This document shows positions 1 through 7,929 of a DNA stretch of 64,000 nucleotides, in pieces (the stretch's first letter is position 1; each line of letters opens with the position of its first letter). Below the pieces are notes generated by a model. It worked only from the letters and a program-made list of their open reading frames with translations, ran no database searches and was not told the DNA's origin. The translations under genes and the position numbers were made by a program. Source of the stretch: Niastella sp. (GTDB lineage Bacteria > Bacteroidota > Bacteroidia > Chitinophagales > Chitinophagaceae); NCBI GenBank assembly GCA_016710595.1, contig JADJVM010000008.1:1054001-1118000 (forward strand), written 5' to 3'.

Positions 1-914
1 CTAAGTTCTCCGAGGCAGTAAAAAGCCAGGTTCCTTTGTTGGATAGTATCATGAAATATATCATTCGGCGCAAAGGAAAACAAATGCGTCCCATGTTTGT
101 ATTTTTAAGTGCAAAATTACATGGTCCCGTAAATGAAAGTACTTACCGGGCTGCTGCTTTGGTGGAAATGCTCCATACTGCTACCCTGGTACACGACGAT
201 GTAGTGGATGAAGCTTATGAACGTCGTGGCTTTTTCTCCATCAACGCTTTATGGAAAAATAAAGTAGCAGTTTTGGTGGGCGATTACTTACTTTCAAAAG
301 GGTTACTCCTTTCTACCAAAAATGAAGATTTTATGCATTTACAAATTTTATCAGATGCCGTTCGTAAAATGAGTGAGGGAGAACTTTTACAAATAGAAAA
401 ATCGAGAAAGCTAAATTTAGATGAAAGCGTTTATTTTGAAATTATAAAAAATAAAACCGCCTCCTTACTTTCATCTGCCTGCGCTGTGGGCGCTTATAGC
501 AGTACTCAAAACATGGAAATTGTGGAACAAATGAAACAATTTGGCGAAAAAGTAGGTATCGCATTCCAGATTAAAGATGATCTTTTTGATTATGGAACAG
601 AAGAAATTGGCAAACCGACGGGTAATGATATTAAAGAAAAAAAACTTACACTACCTTTAATTTATGCCCTGCAAAATGCTGATAAAGCAACCAGGCGGCA
701 TATCATCAATATAGTAAAAAACGAATCAAAAAATAAGGAAAAAGTAAAAGAAGTAACTGACCTGGTAAAGCAACTGGGCGGCATCGGGTATGCACAGCAA
801 AAAATGGAATCTTACCGTGATGAAGCCCTTGCCATTGTTCAGCAGTTTCCACCGTCACCCATACGCCAGGCCCTTGTAGAACTGGTACAATATACTACCG
901 ATAGAAAATATTAA
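1..914 (+). CDS. Polyprenyl (octaprenyl-type) diphosphate synthase, 5' end outside window
   Basis: Trans-polyprenyl synthetase that condenses isopentenyl diphosphate onto an allylic diphosphate, giving the side chain of menaquinone or another long isoprenoid. Both aspartate-rich motifs are present (LVHDDVVDEA and KDDLFDYG), as is the substrate motif GKQMRP. The reading frame is open leftwards to base 3 and reads KFSEAVKSQVPLLDSI before the first in-frame TTG/ATG. That matches the usual N-terminal part of the family, so the TTG at 36 is a leucine codon inside the gene and not a start. About 20-30 residues are probably missing. recJ follows after 1 bp, so the two are likely co-transcribed. The exact product chain length cannot be read from the sequence. 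Confidence 0.93.
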   Translation, partial: KFSEAVKSQVPLLDSIMKYIIRRKGKQMRPMFVFLSAKLHGPVNESTYRAAALVEMLHTATLVHDDVVDEAYERRGFFSINALWKNKVAVLVGDYLLSKGLLLSTKNEDFMHLQILSDAVRKMSEGELLQIEKSRKLNLDESVYFEIIKNKTASLLSSACAVGAYSSTQNMEIVEQMKQFGEKVGIAFQIKDDLFDYGTEEIGKPTGNDIKEKKLTLPLIYALQNADKATRRHIINIVKNESKNKEKVKEVTDLVKQLGGIGYAQQKMESYRDEALAIVQQFPPSPIRQALVELVQYTTDRKY

Positions 915-915
915 G

Positions 916-2613
916 TTGGAAAAAAGATGGAAAATATTGCCCGCAAATGATCCTGAAATTGATCATTTACAAGCTTCACTAAGCATCAGCCGGGTTATTT
1001 GTACCATGCTGGTACAACGCAATATCCGCAACTTCCAGGAAGCAAAAACCTATTTTAGGCCAAGCCTTCAACAACTTCACAGCCCCTGGCTTATGAAAGA
1101 TATGGATAAGGCAGTTGACCGCTTATTAAAAGCCTTTGAAACAAAAGAAAAAATATTGGTATTTGGAGATTACGATGTAGATGGTACTACCGCTGTGGCA
1201 AGCATGTATCATTTTTTATGCAATGCCTATACGCCTACCCAATTAGATTATTATATTCCTCATCGCTACCGGGAAGGATATGGGGTAAGCAAGGCAGGAA
1301 TTGATTTTGCACATGCCAATGGCTTTAGCCTGCTGATAAGTTTAGATTGTGGCATTAAATCAATAGATCTTGTTACGTATGCCAAAGAACTGGGGATTGA
1401 TTTTATTATTTGCGATCACCATTTACCCGATGAAGTATTGCCACCCGCCATTGCGATTTTAAATCCAAAACAAAAGGATTGTTCCTACCCTTTTAAAGAA
1501 TTGTGTGGCTGTGGTGTAGGCTATAAATTAATATGTGCGCTCGCAGAAAAATTACAGTTAGATCCCATTTTACCTACTCAATATCTTGACCTTGTGGCAA
1601 CCGCTATTGCTGCTGATATTGTACCCATCACAGATGAAAACAGAGTACTGGCTTTTTTAGGTTTACAAAAAATTAATACCGAGCCCCTGCCGGGAATAAA
1701 AGCCTTAATAACTTTAGGCGCCATAAAAAAAGCGCTTACCATCAGCACCGTGGTTTTTGTAATTGCACCCCGTATAAATGCTGCAGGCCGCATGGATGAT
1801 GCCCGTAAAGCAGTGCAACTTTTTATAGAACCCGATTACAACCGGGCGTATGAATATGCAGAAATGTTGCATCATGATAATGCTGACAGGAAAGAAGCTG
1901 ATACCAACATTACCGAACAGGCATTGGAAATGCTAAACAGCCAGGAAAATATACATGAACTTAAATCTTCTGTATTATACCGTGAAGACTGGCACAAGGG
2001 TGTTGTGGGCATTGTAGCCAGTAGGCTTATGGAACATTATTATCGTCCCACAGTAGTACTCACAAAAAATGCTGACCAGGCCACCGGCAGCGCCCGCAGT
2101 GTAGCCGGTTTTAATTTATATGATGCTATTTATGCCTGCCGGCAATACCTCACCGCTTATGGCGGCCATTTTGCAGCTGCCGGTTTAAGTATGCCCACCC
2201 ATAATATCGAGCCTTTTAGAAAGAAGTTTGAAGAAGTAGTTTCTGAAACCATCGAAGCGCACATGCTGGTGCCCGAAATTATTATTGATGCCGAAATAGA
2301 ATTTACCGATATAAAACAAAGCCTGTTCAATATCATTCATCAAATGGAGCCATTTGGCCCGGGCAACATGCGCCCTACTTTTATTGCCCGAAGGGTAAAA
2401 GATACAGGATATTCTAAAATTTTAAAAGAGCAGCATATTCGTTTTATTGTTACTCAAAACAACCTGGTGCTGAATGGGATTGGATTTAACATGGCCCACA
2501 AATTTCATTTACTAAAGAATGAAATTGATATTGTTTTTACGCTGGATGAAAATGAATGGAACGGTAATAAAACCCTGCAATTAAAAGTGATTGATGTAAG
2601 GGCATCTTCATAA
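916..2613 (+). CDS. recJ: Single-stranded-DNA-specific 5'-3' exonuclease RecJ
   Basis: DHH-superfamily exonuclease acting in recombination and mismatch repair. At 565 residues it has the usual RecJ length. Visible motifs are FGDYDVDGTTA (metal-binding motif I), SLDCGIKS, the name-giving CDHH, and the DHHA1 signature GGHFAAAGLS; a C-terminal OB-like region follows. The start is TTG at 916, one base after the preceding stop codon. The N-terminus MEKRWKILP matches the family, and the next in-frame Met lies beyond the conserved N-terminal segment, so TTG is preferred. It is probably translationally coupled to the prenyl synthase gene. Confidence 0.95.
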   Translation: MEKRWKILPANDPEIDHLQASLSISRVICTMLVQRNIRNFQEAKTYFRPSLQQLHSPWLMKDMDKAVDRLLKAFETKEKILVFGDYDVDGTTAVASMYHFLCNAYTPTQLDYYIPHRYREGYGVSKAGIDFAHANGFSLLISLDCGIKSIDLVTYAKELGIDFIICDHHLPDEVLPPAIAILNPKQKDCSYPFKELCGCGVGYKLICALAEKLQLDPILPTQYLDLVATAIAADIVPITDENRVLAFLGLQKINTEPLPGIKALITLGAIKKALTISTVVFVIAPRINAAGRMDDARKAVQLFIEPDYNRAYEYAEMLHHDNADRKEADTNITEQALEMLNSQENIHELKSSVLYREDWHKGVVGIVASRLMEHYYRPTVVLTKNADQATGSARSVAGFNLYDAIYACRQYLTAYGGHFAAAGLSMPTHNIEPFRKKFEEVVSETIEAHMLVPEIIIDAEIEFTDIKQSLFNIIHQMEPFGPGNMRPTFIARRVKDTGYSKILKEQHIRFIVTQNNLVLNGIGFNMAHKFHLLKNEIDIVFTLDENEWNGNKTLQLKVIDVRASS

Positions 2614-2630
2614 ATAAAAATGTTCCTATT

Positions 2631-3293
2631 GTGGCATACTCAAAATATATATCATATTTTTTTTACCTGGCTTACAACTGGAATATCGGCATTGCCCGGC
2701 ACGTTATACTACAGGAAATAAAGGGTGAAAAAAAATACAATATTGATACTACAGGAGCAGATGAGTTAAGCGGTTTACACAAAAAAGGAATTGATATTAG
2801 CCACGCCACTGTGTATATGCCTGCCAGCTACGACCTGTTGGAAGAAGTTTTTGAAAAATTAAATCTCAATCGGTTCGGGCACATGCTGGATATAGGTTGC
2901 GGCAAAGGCCGTGTCCTTTGTGTAGCCGCAAATTATGGAATCAAAAAACTAACAGGTATTGATTTTTCAAAATCACTTTGCCTGGCAGCTGAAAAAAATC
3001 TTGAGCTTACTGCCTCGCAAATACCCGGCATTTCGTATAAAATTGGGAATCATGATGCTTTTTATTTTGATATCCCGGATGATGTAGATTGTATTTTTTT
3101 ATTTAACCCCTTTGATGCAACAATTATGAGTGGGGTTGTAAAAAATATTGAAAAAAGTTTAAAGAAAAATAAAAGAGATATTACCATCATTTATTTTAAC
3201 CCATTAGAAAAAAAATTATTCCGGGGCTTTAAAGAATTATTTTATTTAGAAAGAAAAAAATACCTGGCCGTATCTGTACTTACCAGGACTTAA
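2631..3293 (+). CDS. Class I SAM-dependent methyltransferase, substrate unknown
   Basis: The glycine-rich SAM loop LDIGCGKGRV (about residues 87-96) and an acidic end of strand 2 (LTGIDFSKS) mark a Rossmann-fold methyltransferase of 220 residues. A motif-IV-like LFNPFD follows at about residue 162. The start is GTG at 2631, 17 bp after the recJ stop; the ATG at 2620 is out of frame. It looks like the last gene of the prenyl synthase-recJ unit. Its stop codon overlaps the stop of convergent ftsY by 3 bases. The substrate cannot be inferred. Confidence 0.75.
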   Translation: MAYSKYISYFFYLAYNWNIGIARHVILQEIKGEKKYNIDTTGADELSGLHKKGIDISHATVYMPASYDLLEEVFEKLNLNRFGHMLDIGCGKGRVLCVAANYGIKKLTGIDFSKSLCLAAEKNLELTASQIPGISYKIGNHDAFYFDIPDDVDCIFLFNPFDATIMSGVVKNIEKSLKKNKRDITIIYFNPLEKKLFRGFKELFYLERKKYLAVSVLTRT

Positions 3294-4258
3294 GTAATAT
3301 TTGGGAACAATCCATCTACAAATTGTTGTTTATTAAATACCAGTAAATCATCTGCCTGTTCTCCCATGCCTATAAATTTTACAGGAATTTTAAATTGATC
3401 TGCAATAGCAAGCACTACGCCTCCTTTGGCGGTACCATCTAATTTAGTAACCACCAAAGCCGATACTTCTGTAGCAGTAGTAAAATGCCGGGCTTGCTCA
3501 ATTGCATTTTGCCCAGTACTGCCATCCAGTACCAGCATTACTTCATGCGGTGCTTCTGGAATCACTTTTTGAATGACTTTTTTAATTTTTGTAAGTTCAT
3601 CCATCAAATGGGCCTTATTATGCAACCTGCCGGCGGTATCTATAAGAATTACATCGCTTTGGCGGGAGACACCACTTTGTACCGTATCAAATGCTACAGA
3701 AGCAGGGTCACTACCCATTTCTTTTTTTATAATGGGTACACCTGCCCTGTCGCCCCAAATGGTCAACTGGTCAACTGCAGCAGCCCTAAAGGTATCTGCA
3801 GCGCCCAATAGAACCGATTTACCTGCCTTTTGAAAATTATGCGCCAGCTTGCCAATGGTGGTGGTTTTACCTACCCCATTTACACCTACTACCAATATTA
3901 CATGTGGCTTATGCCCGCTGGGCAACTGGTAGTTTTCATAACTAATATCTTGTGGAGAGGATACTAATATTTTTTCAATTTCATCTTTTAATATTTGATT
4001 GAGCTGGCTTGTATTTAAATATTTATCCTTTACAACCCTGGCCTCTAAAGCATTAATAATTTTTACAGTTGTTGCTACCCCTACATCTGCCGATACCAGG
4101 GCATCTTCTACCTGGTCCAGCACATCTTCATCCACCGTACTTTTACCGGCAATGGCTTTGCTTATTTTACCCAAAAAGCTTTCCCTGGTTTTTTGTAAAC
4201 CCTGGTCAATGGTTTCCTGTTGTTGTTTTTTACCAAACAGTTTATCAAAAATGCCCAT
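3290..4258 (-). CDS. ftsY: Signal recognition particle receptor FtsY
   Basis: SRP-family GTPase that docks ribosome-nascent-chain complexes at the membrane. The N domain (about residues 20-100) is followed by the G domain with GVNGVGKTTT (125-134), DTFRAAAVDQL (155-165), DTAGRLHNK and TKLDGTAKGG. At 322 residues it lacks the long acidic A domain of enterobacterial FtsY; only about 20 residues precede the N domain, as is common in Bacteroidota. It follows rpmB, rpmG and the DUF4295 gene, a conserved phylum arrangement. A terminator-like hairpin at 4298-4328 separates it from them, so ftsY may rely partly on read-through or on its own promoter. Confidence 0.97.
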   Translation of the reverse strand: MGIFDKLFGKKQQQETIDQGLQKTRESFLGKISKAIAGKSTVDEDVLDQVEDALVSADVGVATTVKIINALEARVVKDKYLNTSQLNQILKDEIEKILVSSPQDISYENYQLPSGHKPHVILVVGVNGVGKTTTIGKLAHNFQKAGKSVLLGAADTFRAAAVDQLTIWGDRAGVPIIKKEMGSDPASVAFDTVQSGVSRQSDVILIDTAGRLHNKAHLMDELTKIKKVIQKVIPEAPHEVMLVLDGSTGQNAIEQARHFTTATEVSALVVTKLDGTAKGGVVLAIADQFKIPVKFIGMGEQADDLLVFNKQQFVDGLFPNIT

Positions 4259-4297
4259 AACGTATTATTTTTTTTCGTACAAAAAAGGGGTAAAATA

Positions 4298-4328
4298 AAG
4301 AAAGCCTCCTGATAATATCCGGAAGCTT
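4298..4328 (-). terminator. Hairpin terminator after the DUF4295 gene
   Basis: AAGCCTCC (4302-4309) pairs with GGAAGCTT (4321-4328) with one internal mismatch. Read on the minus strand, the hairpin is followed by a T-rich run (TTTCTTTATTTTA). It lies between the DUF4295 stop and the ftsY start, so it would end or attenuate the ribosomal-protein transcript before ftsY. Confidence 0.55.
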
Positions 4329-4351
4329 AAATAAAATAGGAACAAAAAAGA

Positions 4352-4522
4352 TTAATGACCCAAAAATTCTTTGATCTTTTCTTTATGTACAATTGATTCT
4401 TTAAATGTATAAGCTCCAGTTTTGGGGCTGCGTACAGTACGAATTACTTTACTCCAGTTTTTTGCTTCTGCGGCACTTTTCTGGTCTTTGGTTTTTATCG
4501 CTGTTTTAGCTGCTTTTGCCAT
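4352..4522 (-). CDS. DUF4295 family small protein
   Basis: A 56-residue lysine-rich protein starting MAKAAKTAIKTK and ending KIKEFLGH. It has the size, composition and position of the DUF4295 family, which in Bacteroidota sits between rpmG and ftsY. The basic charge and placement suggest association with the ribosome, but no function is established to my knowledge. The start is the ATG at 4522, 52 bp after the rpmG stop. Confidence 0.85.
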   Translation of the reverse strand: MAKAAKTAIKTKDQKSAAEAKNWSKVIRTVRSPKTGAYTFKESIVHKEKIKEFLGH

Positions 4523-4574
4523 GGTAAATAATTTATTATTCGTTTATTTAAATTCCCGGGTAGGAAATTTTTAA

Positions 4575-4757
4575 TTACTTAATTTCTTTGTGTACCGTTA
4601 CTTTTTTAAGAATGGGATTGAATTTTTTCAATTCCATACGTTCCGGTGTGTTCTTTTTATTTTTGGTGGTTATGTAACGGCTTGTACCCGGCTGCCCGCT
4701 GGTTTTATGCTCTGTGCATTCCAAAATTACCTGAACCCTGTTACCTTTCTTTGCCAT
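4575..4757 (-). CDS. rpmG: 50S ribosomal protein L33
   Basis: A 60-residue large-subunit protein with the typical MAKKGNRVQVILECTEH start and a C-terminal NPILKKVTVHKEIK. Only one cysteine is present, so the two CxxC pairs of zinc-binding L33 paralogues are absent; this is the zinc-free (C-) form. It follows rpmB by 43 bp on the same strand. Confidence 0.97.
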   Translation of the reverse strand: MAKKGNRVQVILECTEHKTSGQPGTSRYITTKNKKNTPERMELKKFNPILKKVTVHKEIK

Positions 4758-4800
4758 TGTTTGATGTTTTTTTTATTTCTCTTTCTTTAAAAAGATGGCT

Positions 4801-5037
4801 TTATATTTTAGCACCCGCTGCACGCATTTCTTTCACAACCGCATACAGCCCGTTTTTATTAATTGTTCTGATTGCTTCTGAGGATAGTTTTAAGGTTACC
4901 CATTTATCTTCTTCAGCCAAAAAATACCGCTTGGTTTGCAAATTGGGCAAAAACCTGCGCTTCGTTTTAATGTTTGAATGTGATACCTTATTTCCCGTAA
5001 TGGGTTTCTTTCCTGTCACCTGACATACTCTGGCCAT
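4801..5037 (-). CDS. rpmB: 50S ribosomal protein L28
   Basis: A 78-residue L28 with the family start MARVCQVTGKKPITGNKVSHSN and the RRFLPNLQTKRYF segment. It is first gene of the rpmB-rpmG-DUF4295-(ftsY) group. A good -7 promoter box lies 20 bp upstream of the ATG. Confidence 0.97.
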   Translation of the reverse strand: MARVCQVTGKKPITGNKVSHSNIKTKRRFLPNLQTKRYFLAEEDKWVTLKLSSEAIRTINKNGLYAVVKEMRAAGAKI

Positions 5038-5057
5038 TGTCCTAAATTTTTGGACGG

Positions 5058-5065
5058 CAAAGGTA
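5058..5065 (-). promoter_or_regulatory. -7 box (TACCTTTG) for rpmB
   Basis: On the minus strand TACCTTTG matches the Bacteroidota sigma-A -7 consensus TAnnTTTG exactly, and it ends 20 bp before the rpmB ATG. I see no convincing TTTG at -33, so the call rests on the -7 box and its position. Confidence 0.55.
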
Positions 5066-5163
5066 TAGATTTAAATTCTATTTTGGGAAAAAATTCTATA
5101 AAAATTTTCAGCACTACTTCAGATTGACAAATTTAAGCCAACTTACACTAAAATCAAACCAAT

Positions 5164-5583
5164 ATGAGCCATATAGTTAGCACATCTTATGGGAGCGGAA
5201 TGAGCTTTACCAGCCATATAGATTCCCATACCTTAAAAATGGACACTTCCGCATCTGATGGTGGCCACGATACTGCTCCAAGCCCAAAAAAATTGATGCT
5301 GGCCTCACTAACCGGCTGTACCGGCGTGGATATTGTAAGTATTCTCGAAAAAATGAAAGTACCTTTTTCTGATCTTACCATTACCGCCATTGCGGAGCTA
5401 TCTGAAGAACATCCCAAAATTTACCATCATGTAAAACTGGAATACCGTATAAAAATGAATGAAGCAGATAAGCCAAAGATGGAACGGGCCATACAACTTT
5501 CTGAAGAAAAATATTGCGGTGTAATGGCCATGTTTAGAGAGTTTGCCACAATTGAAACCACCCTGGAAATATTAGCTAATTAA
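5164..5583 (+). CDS. OsmC/Ohr family protein
   Basis: A 139-residue OsmC-fold protein with the two conserved cysteines of the family: C52 in LTGCTGVD and C118 in EKYCGVMA. In characterised members this pair forms the peroxidase centre that reduces organic hydroperoxides with a thiol or lipoamide cofactor. The sequence is closer to the YhfA-like OsmC branch than to classical Ohr, so the substrate is uncertain. It is encoded alone, divergent from rpmB and 31 bp upstream of purK. Confidence 0.85.
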   Translation: MSHIVSTSYGSGMSFTSHIDSHTLKMDTSASDGGHDTAPSPKKLMLASLTGCTGVDIVSILEKMKVPFSDLTITAIAELSEEHPKIYHHVKLEYRIKMNEADKPKMERAIQLSEEKYCGVMAMFREFATIETTLEILAN

Positions 5584-5602
5584 ATGGCGTACCTAAACCA
5601 TT

Positions 5603-5610
5603 TATCTTTG
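5603..5610 (+). promoter_or_regulatory. -7 box (TATCTTTG) immediately upstream of purK
   Basis: Exact TAnnTTTG match ending only 4 nt before the purK ATG at 5615. If transcription starts the usual 5-7 nt downstream of the box, the mRNA would begin at or next to the start codon. No clear -33 TTTG is present. Confidence 0.5.
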
Positions 5611-5614
5611 CCGC

Positions 5615-6742
5615 ATGAAAAAGGCAGGCATATTAGGGGGTGGCCAGTTAGGCAGAATGTTACTACAAGCCGCAGCCAACTACCCAATAGAAGTACATAT
5701 TTTAGAAAATGATCCTGGCTGTCCGGCCGCACAGTTTTGCCAGCATTTTACGCTGGGAGATATTCGCAATTTTGATGATGTTTATCAATTTGGCAAATCA
5801 TTGGATGTAATTACCATTGAAATTGAAAACGTGAACCTGGAAGCCCTGGAGAAATTAGAGATAGAAGGAGTAAAAATATTTCCCCGGCCACATGCTTTAC
5901 GTACTTTAAAAAATAAAATAATACAAAAGCAATTTTATGCCGATCAGCAAATTCCATCAAGCGATTTTGTGATTACAGAAAATGCAATATCCGTAAATAC
6001 ATACACCCACTTTTTACCTGCCGTTCATAAGCTGGCTACAGAAGGTTATGATGGTAAGGGCGTACAATTGCTGCACGATGCCAAAGACCTTCACCAGGCC
6101 TTTGATGCTCCTGCAGTATTAGAAAAAATGGTGGATATAAAAAAAGAAATTGCCATCATAATAGCTGTGGATGAAAAAGGAAAAACAGCCATGTATGCCC
6201 CGGTTGATATGGTTTTTGATAACCGCTTGAATTTACTGAGCTACCAGCTTTCACCCGCAGAACTGGAAGAAAAAACAATTTGGAAAATGGAAGCCATTGC
6301 CTTGAAATTGGTAAAAGCCTTAGAAAGCCCCGGTTTATTTGCAATTGAATTATTTTTAGATAACCAGGGTGCCGTTTGGGTAAATGAAACAGCACCCAGG
6401 GTTCACAACAGTGGGCACCACAGCATTGAAGCTTGCTATAGTAGCCAGTTTGATATGCTTTGGCGTATTATGCTGGGCTATCCTTTAGGAAATACAAAAC
6501 AGATATTACCGGCTGCCATTGTAAACTTGCTGGGCCAGCCAGGATATAGCGGGCCAGCTTATTACGAAGGGCTCGATGAGGTACTAACAATGGAAAATGT
6601 TTTTGTGCATATTTATGGAAAAGTAGAAACAAGGCCGGGTAGAAAAATGGGCCATATCACCATACTTAGCAACGAGAGGCAAGAACTATTATACAGGGCA
6701 AATAAAATAAAAAATTGTTTATCTGTTAAAACAAGTTCCTGA
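5615..6742 (+). CDS. purK: N5-carboxyaminoimidazole ribonucleotide synthase
   Basis: ATP-grasp enzyme of purine biosynthesis converting AIR, bicarbonate and ATP to N5-CAIR. The 375-residue protein has an N-terminal GILGGGQLGRML nucleotide-fold motif, LATEGYDGKGVQ in the ATP-grasp core, and metal/ATP residues around FAIELFLDNQ, VNETAPRVHNSGHH and LLG. The partner mutase gene purE is normally adjacent in many bacteria but is absent here; the next gene belongs to an efflux operon. The start ATG lies directly behind a -7 box. A 16-bp palindrome covers the stop codon. Confidence 0.96.
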   Translation: MKKAGILGGGQLGRMLLQAAANYPIEVHILENDPGCPAAQFCQHFTLGDIRNFDDVYQFGKSLDVITIEIENVNLEALEKLEIEGVKIFPRPHALRTLKNKIIQKQFYADQQIPSSDFVITENAISVNTYTHFLPAVHKLATEGYDGKGVQLLHDAKDLHQAFDAPAVLEKMVDIKKEIAIIIAVDEKGKTAMYAPVDMVFDNRLNLLSYQLSPAELEEKTIWKMEAIALKLVKALESPGLFAIELFLDNQGAVWVNETAPRVHNSGHHSIEACYSSQFDMLWRIMLGYPLGNTKQILPAAIVNLLGQPGYSGPAYYEGLDEVLTMENVFVHIYGKVETRPGRKMGHITILSNERQELLYRANKIKNCLSVKTSS

Positions 6743-6747
6743 ACTTG
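6732..6747. repeat. Palindrome across the purK stop codon
   Basis: CAAGTTC-CT-GAACTTG is a 7-bp inverted repeat with a 2-nt centre covering the purK TGA. No T-run follows, so it is not a typical intrinsic terminator. It could be a protein-binding site or coincidental. Confidence 0.35.
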
Positions 6748-6813
6748 CCGCCCATACTTTTAAATTCATACAGTTCCCTAATTTGATTATTTTTAACGCT
6801 TCAACAAGTTGAT

Positions 6814-7878
6814 ATGAATGCATTCTTTCTTATTCAAAAATATTTTTATTTTATTTTCCTCATCTTCGTATTTGCAGCCTGTGGTAAAAAGAAAAACAAA
6901 GTAACTGCACATACAAAACCTTCGGGACCGCCACCTGCATCGGTTGTGGATATGTACGTGGTGAGAAATATCCCGGTGAGTGACAATATTATTTTGCCGG
7001 GTACAGTAATTGCAAATGAAAGTACAGAGATACATCCTGAAATTTCCGGCAGGTTAACCCAATTAAATATTGCAGAAGGCAGGCAGGTTGCGAAAGGAAC
7101 ATTGCTTGCCAAAATATACGATGGAGACCTGAGAGCGCAGCTTAGCAAACTTTCTGTACAATTAGAGCAAGCGCAAAGAACAACCAAAAGATATGAAGAG
7201 TTATTAAAAATAAACGGTGTAAGCCAGCAGGAATATGATATGCAGGTATTGGGAATAAATAATATTAAAGCAGATATGGCAGTAGTTCGGAGTGAAATTC
7301 AACGCACTGAGATCAGGGCTCCTTTTAATGGAACCCTGGGTTTAAAAAATGTAAGCCCCGGCGCATATGTTACCCCTGCAACTATACTCACCACCATTCG
7401 TCAAAACAGCCAATTAAAATTAGATTATACCCTTCCGGAAAAGTATGTAACTAAAGTAGAGAATGGGCAAATTATAAATTTTACGATTGAGGGTAACCCC
7501 AAAAATTATACTGCCCGGGTAATGGCTACAGAGCGTGGGTTAAATGAAGAAAACAGGAGCATGGGAATAAGGGCATTAATAATAAACAATGATGGAAAAA
7601 TATTACCCGGTGTTTTTGTAAAAGTAAGTACCAATTTTGATCCTGACCCAAATGCTATTATGATTCCCAGCCAGGCAATCATACCACAAGCAAGGGGGAA
7701 AAAAGTAGCTGTTTACCGCAATGGTATTGCAGAATTCGATGACATTGAAACCGGCTACCGGGATAGCGCCAAAGTACAAATAACCTCCGGGTTAAAAGTG
7801 GGAGATACGGTAATTGTTTCAGGCTTGATGAGTTTAAAACCAAATGCGAAAGTGAAAGTTGGCAACATGCTGCAGTAA
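6814..7878 (+). CDS. RND efflux periplasmic adaptor (membrane fusion lipoprotein)
   Basis: HlyD/AcrA-type adaptor that joins the inner-membrane pump to the outer-membrane channel. A hydrophobic N-terminus ends in the lipobox FAAC (C23), so it is a lipoprotein. It is followed by a lipoyl-like domain (IHPEISGRLTQLNIAEG), an alpha-hairpin coiled coil (about 105-140), the second lipoyl half (RTEIRAPFNGTLGL) and a beta-barrel. Length is 354 residues. It is first of three genes in an adaptor-pump-channel operon (51 bp, then a 4-bp overlap). The substrate cannot be told from sequence. Confidence 0.93.
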   Translation: MNAFFLIQKYFYFIFLIFVFAACGKKKNKVTAHTKPSGPPPASVVDMYVVRNIPVSDNIILPGTVIANESTEIHPEISGRLTQLNIAEGRQVAKGTLLAKIYDGDLRAQLSKLSVQLEQAQRTTKRYEELLKINGVSQQEYDMQVLGINNIKADMAVVRSEIQRTEIRAPFNGTLGLKNVSPGAYVTPATILTTIRQNSQLKLDYTLPEKYVTKVENGQIINFTIEGNPKNYTARVMATERGLNEENRSMGIRALIINNDGKILPGVFVKVSTNFDPDPNAIMIPSQAIIPQARGKKVAVYRNGIAEFDDIETGYRDSAKVQITSGLKVGDTVIVSGLMSLKPNAKVKVGNMLQ

Positions 7879-7929
7879 ACAGGAATTGGTTTCAAAAAAA
7901 TAATCTTATTAATCGCCCATAGTAATAAT

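Noticed and set aside
36..38. TTG as start of the first gene
   Set aside because: The frame is open to base 3 and encodes family-typical residues (KFSEAVKSQVPLL), so the gene is cut by the window edge and this TTG is an internal leucine.
3485..4298. Several plus-strand open frames opposite ftsY
   Set aside because: They are antisense shadows of a well-supported gene, with no family features or promoter.
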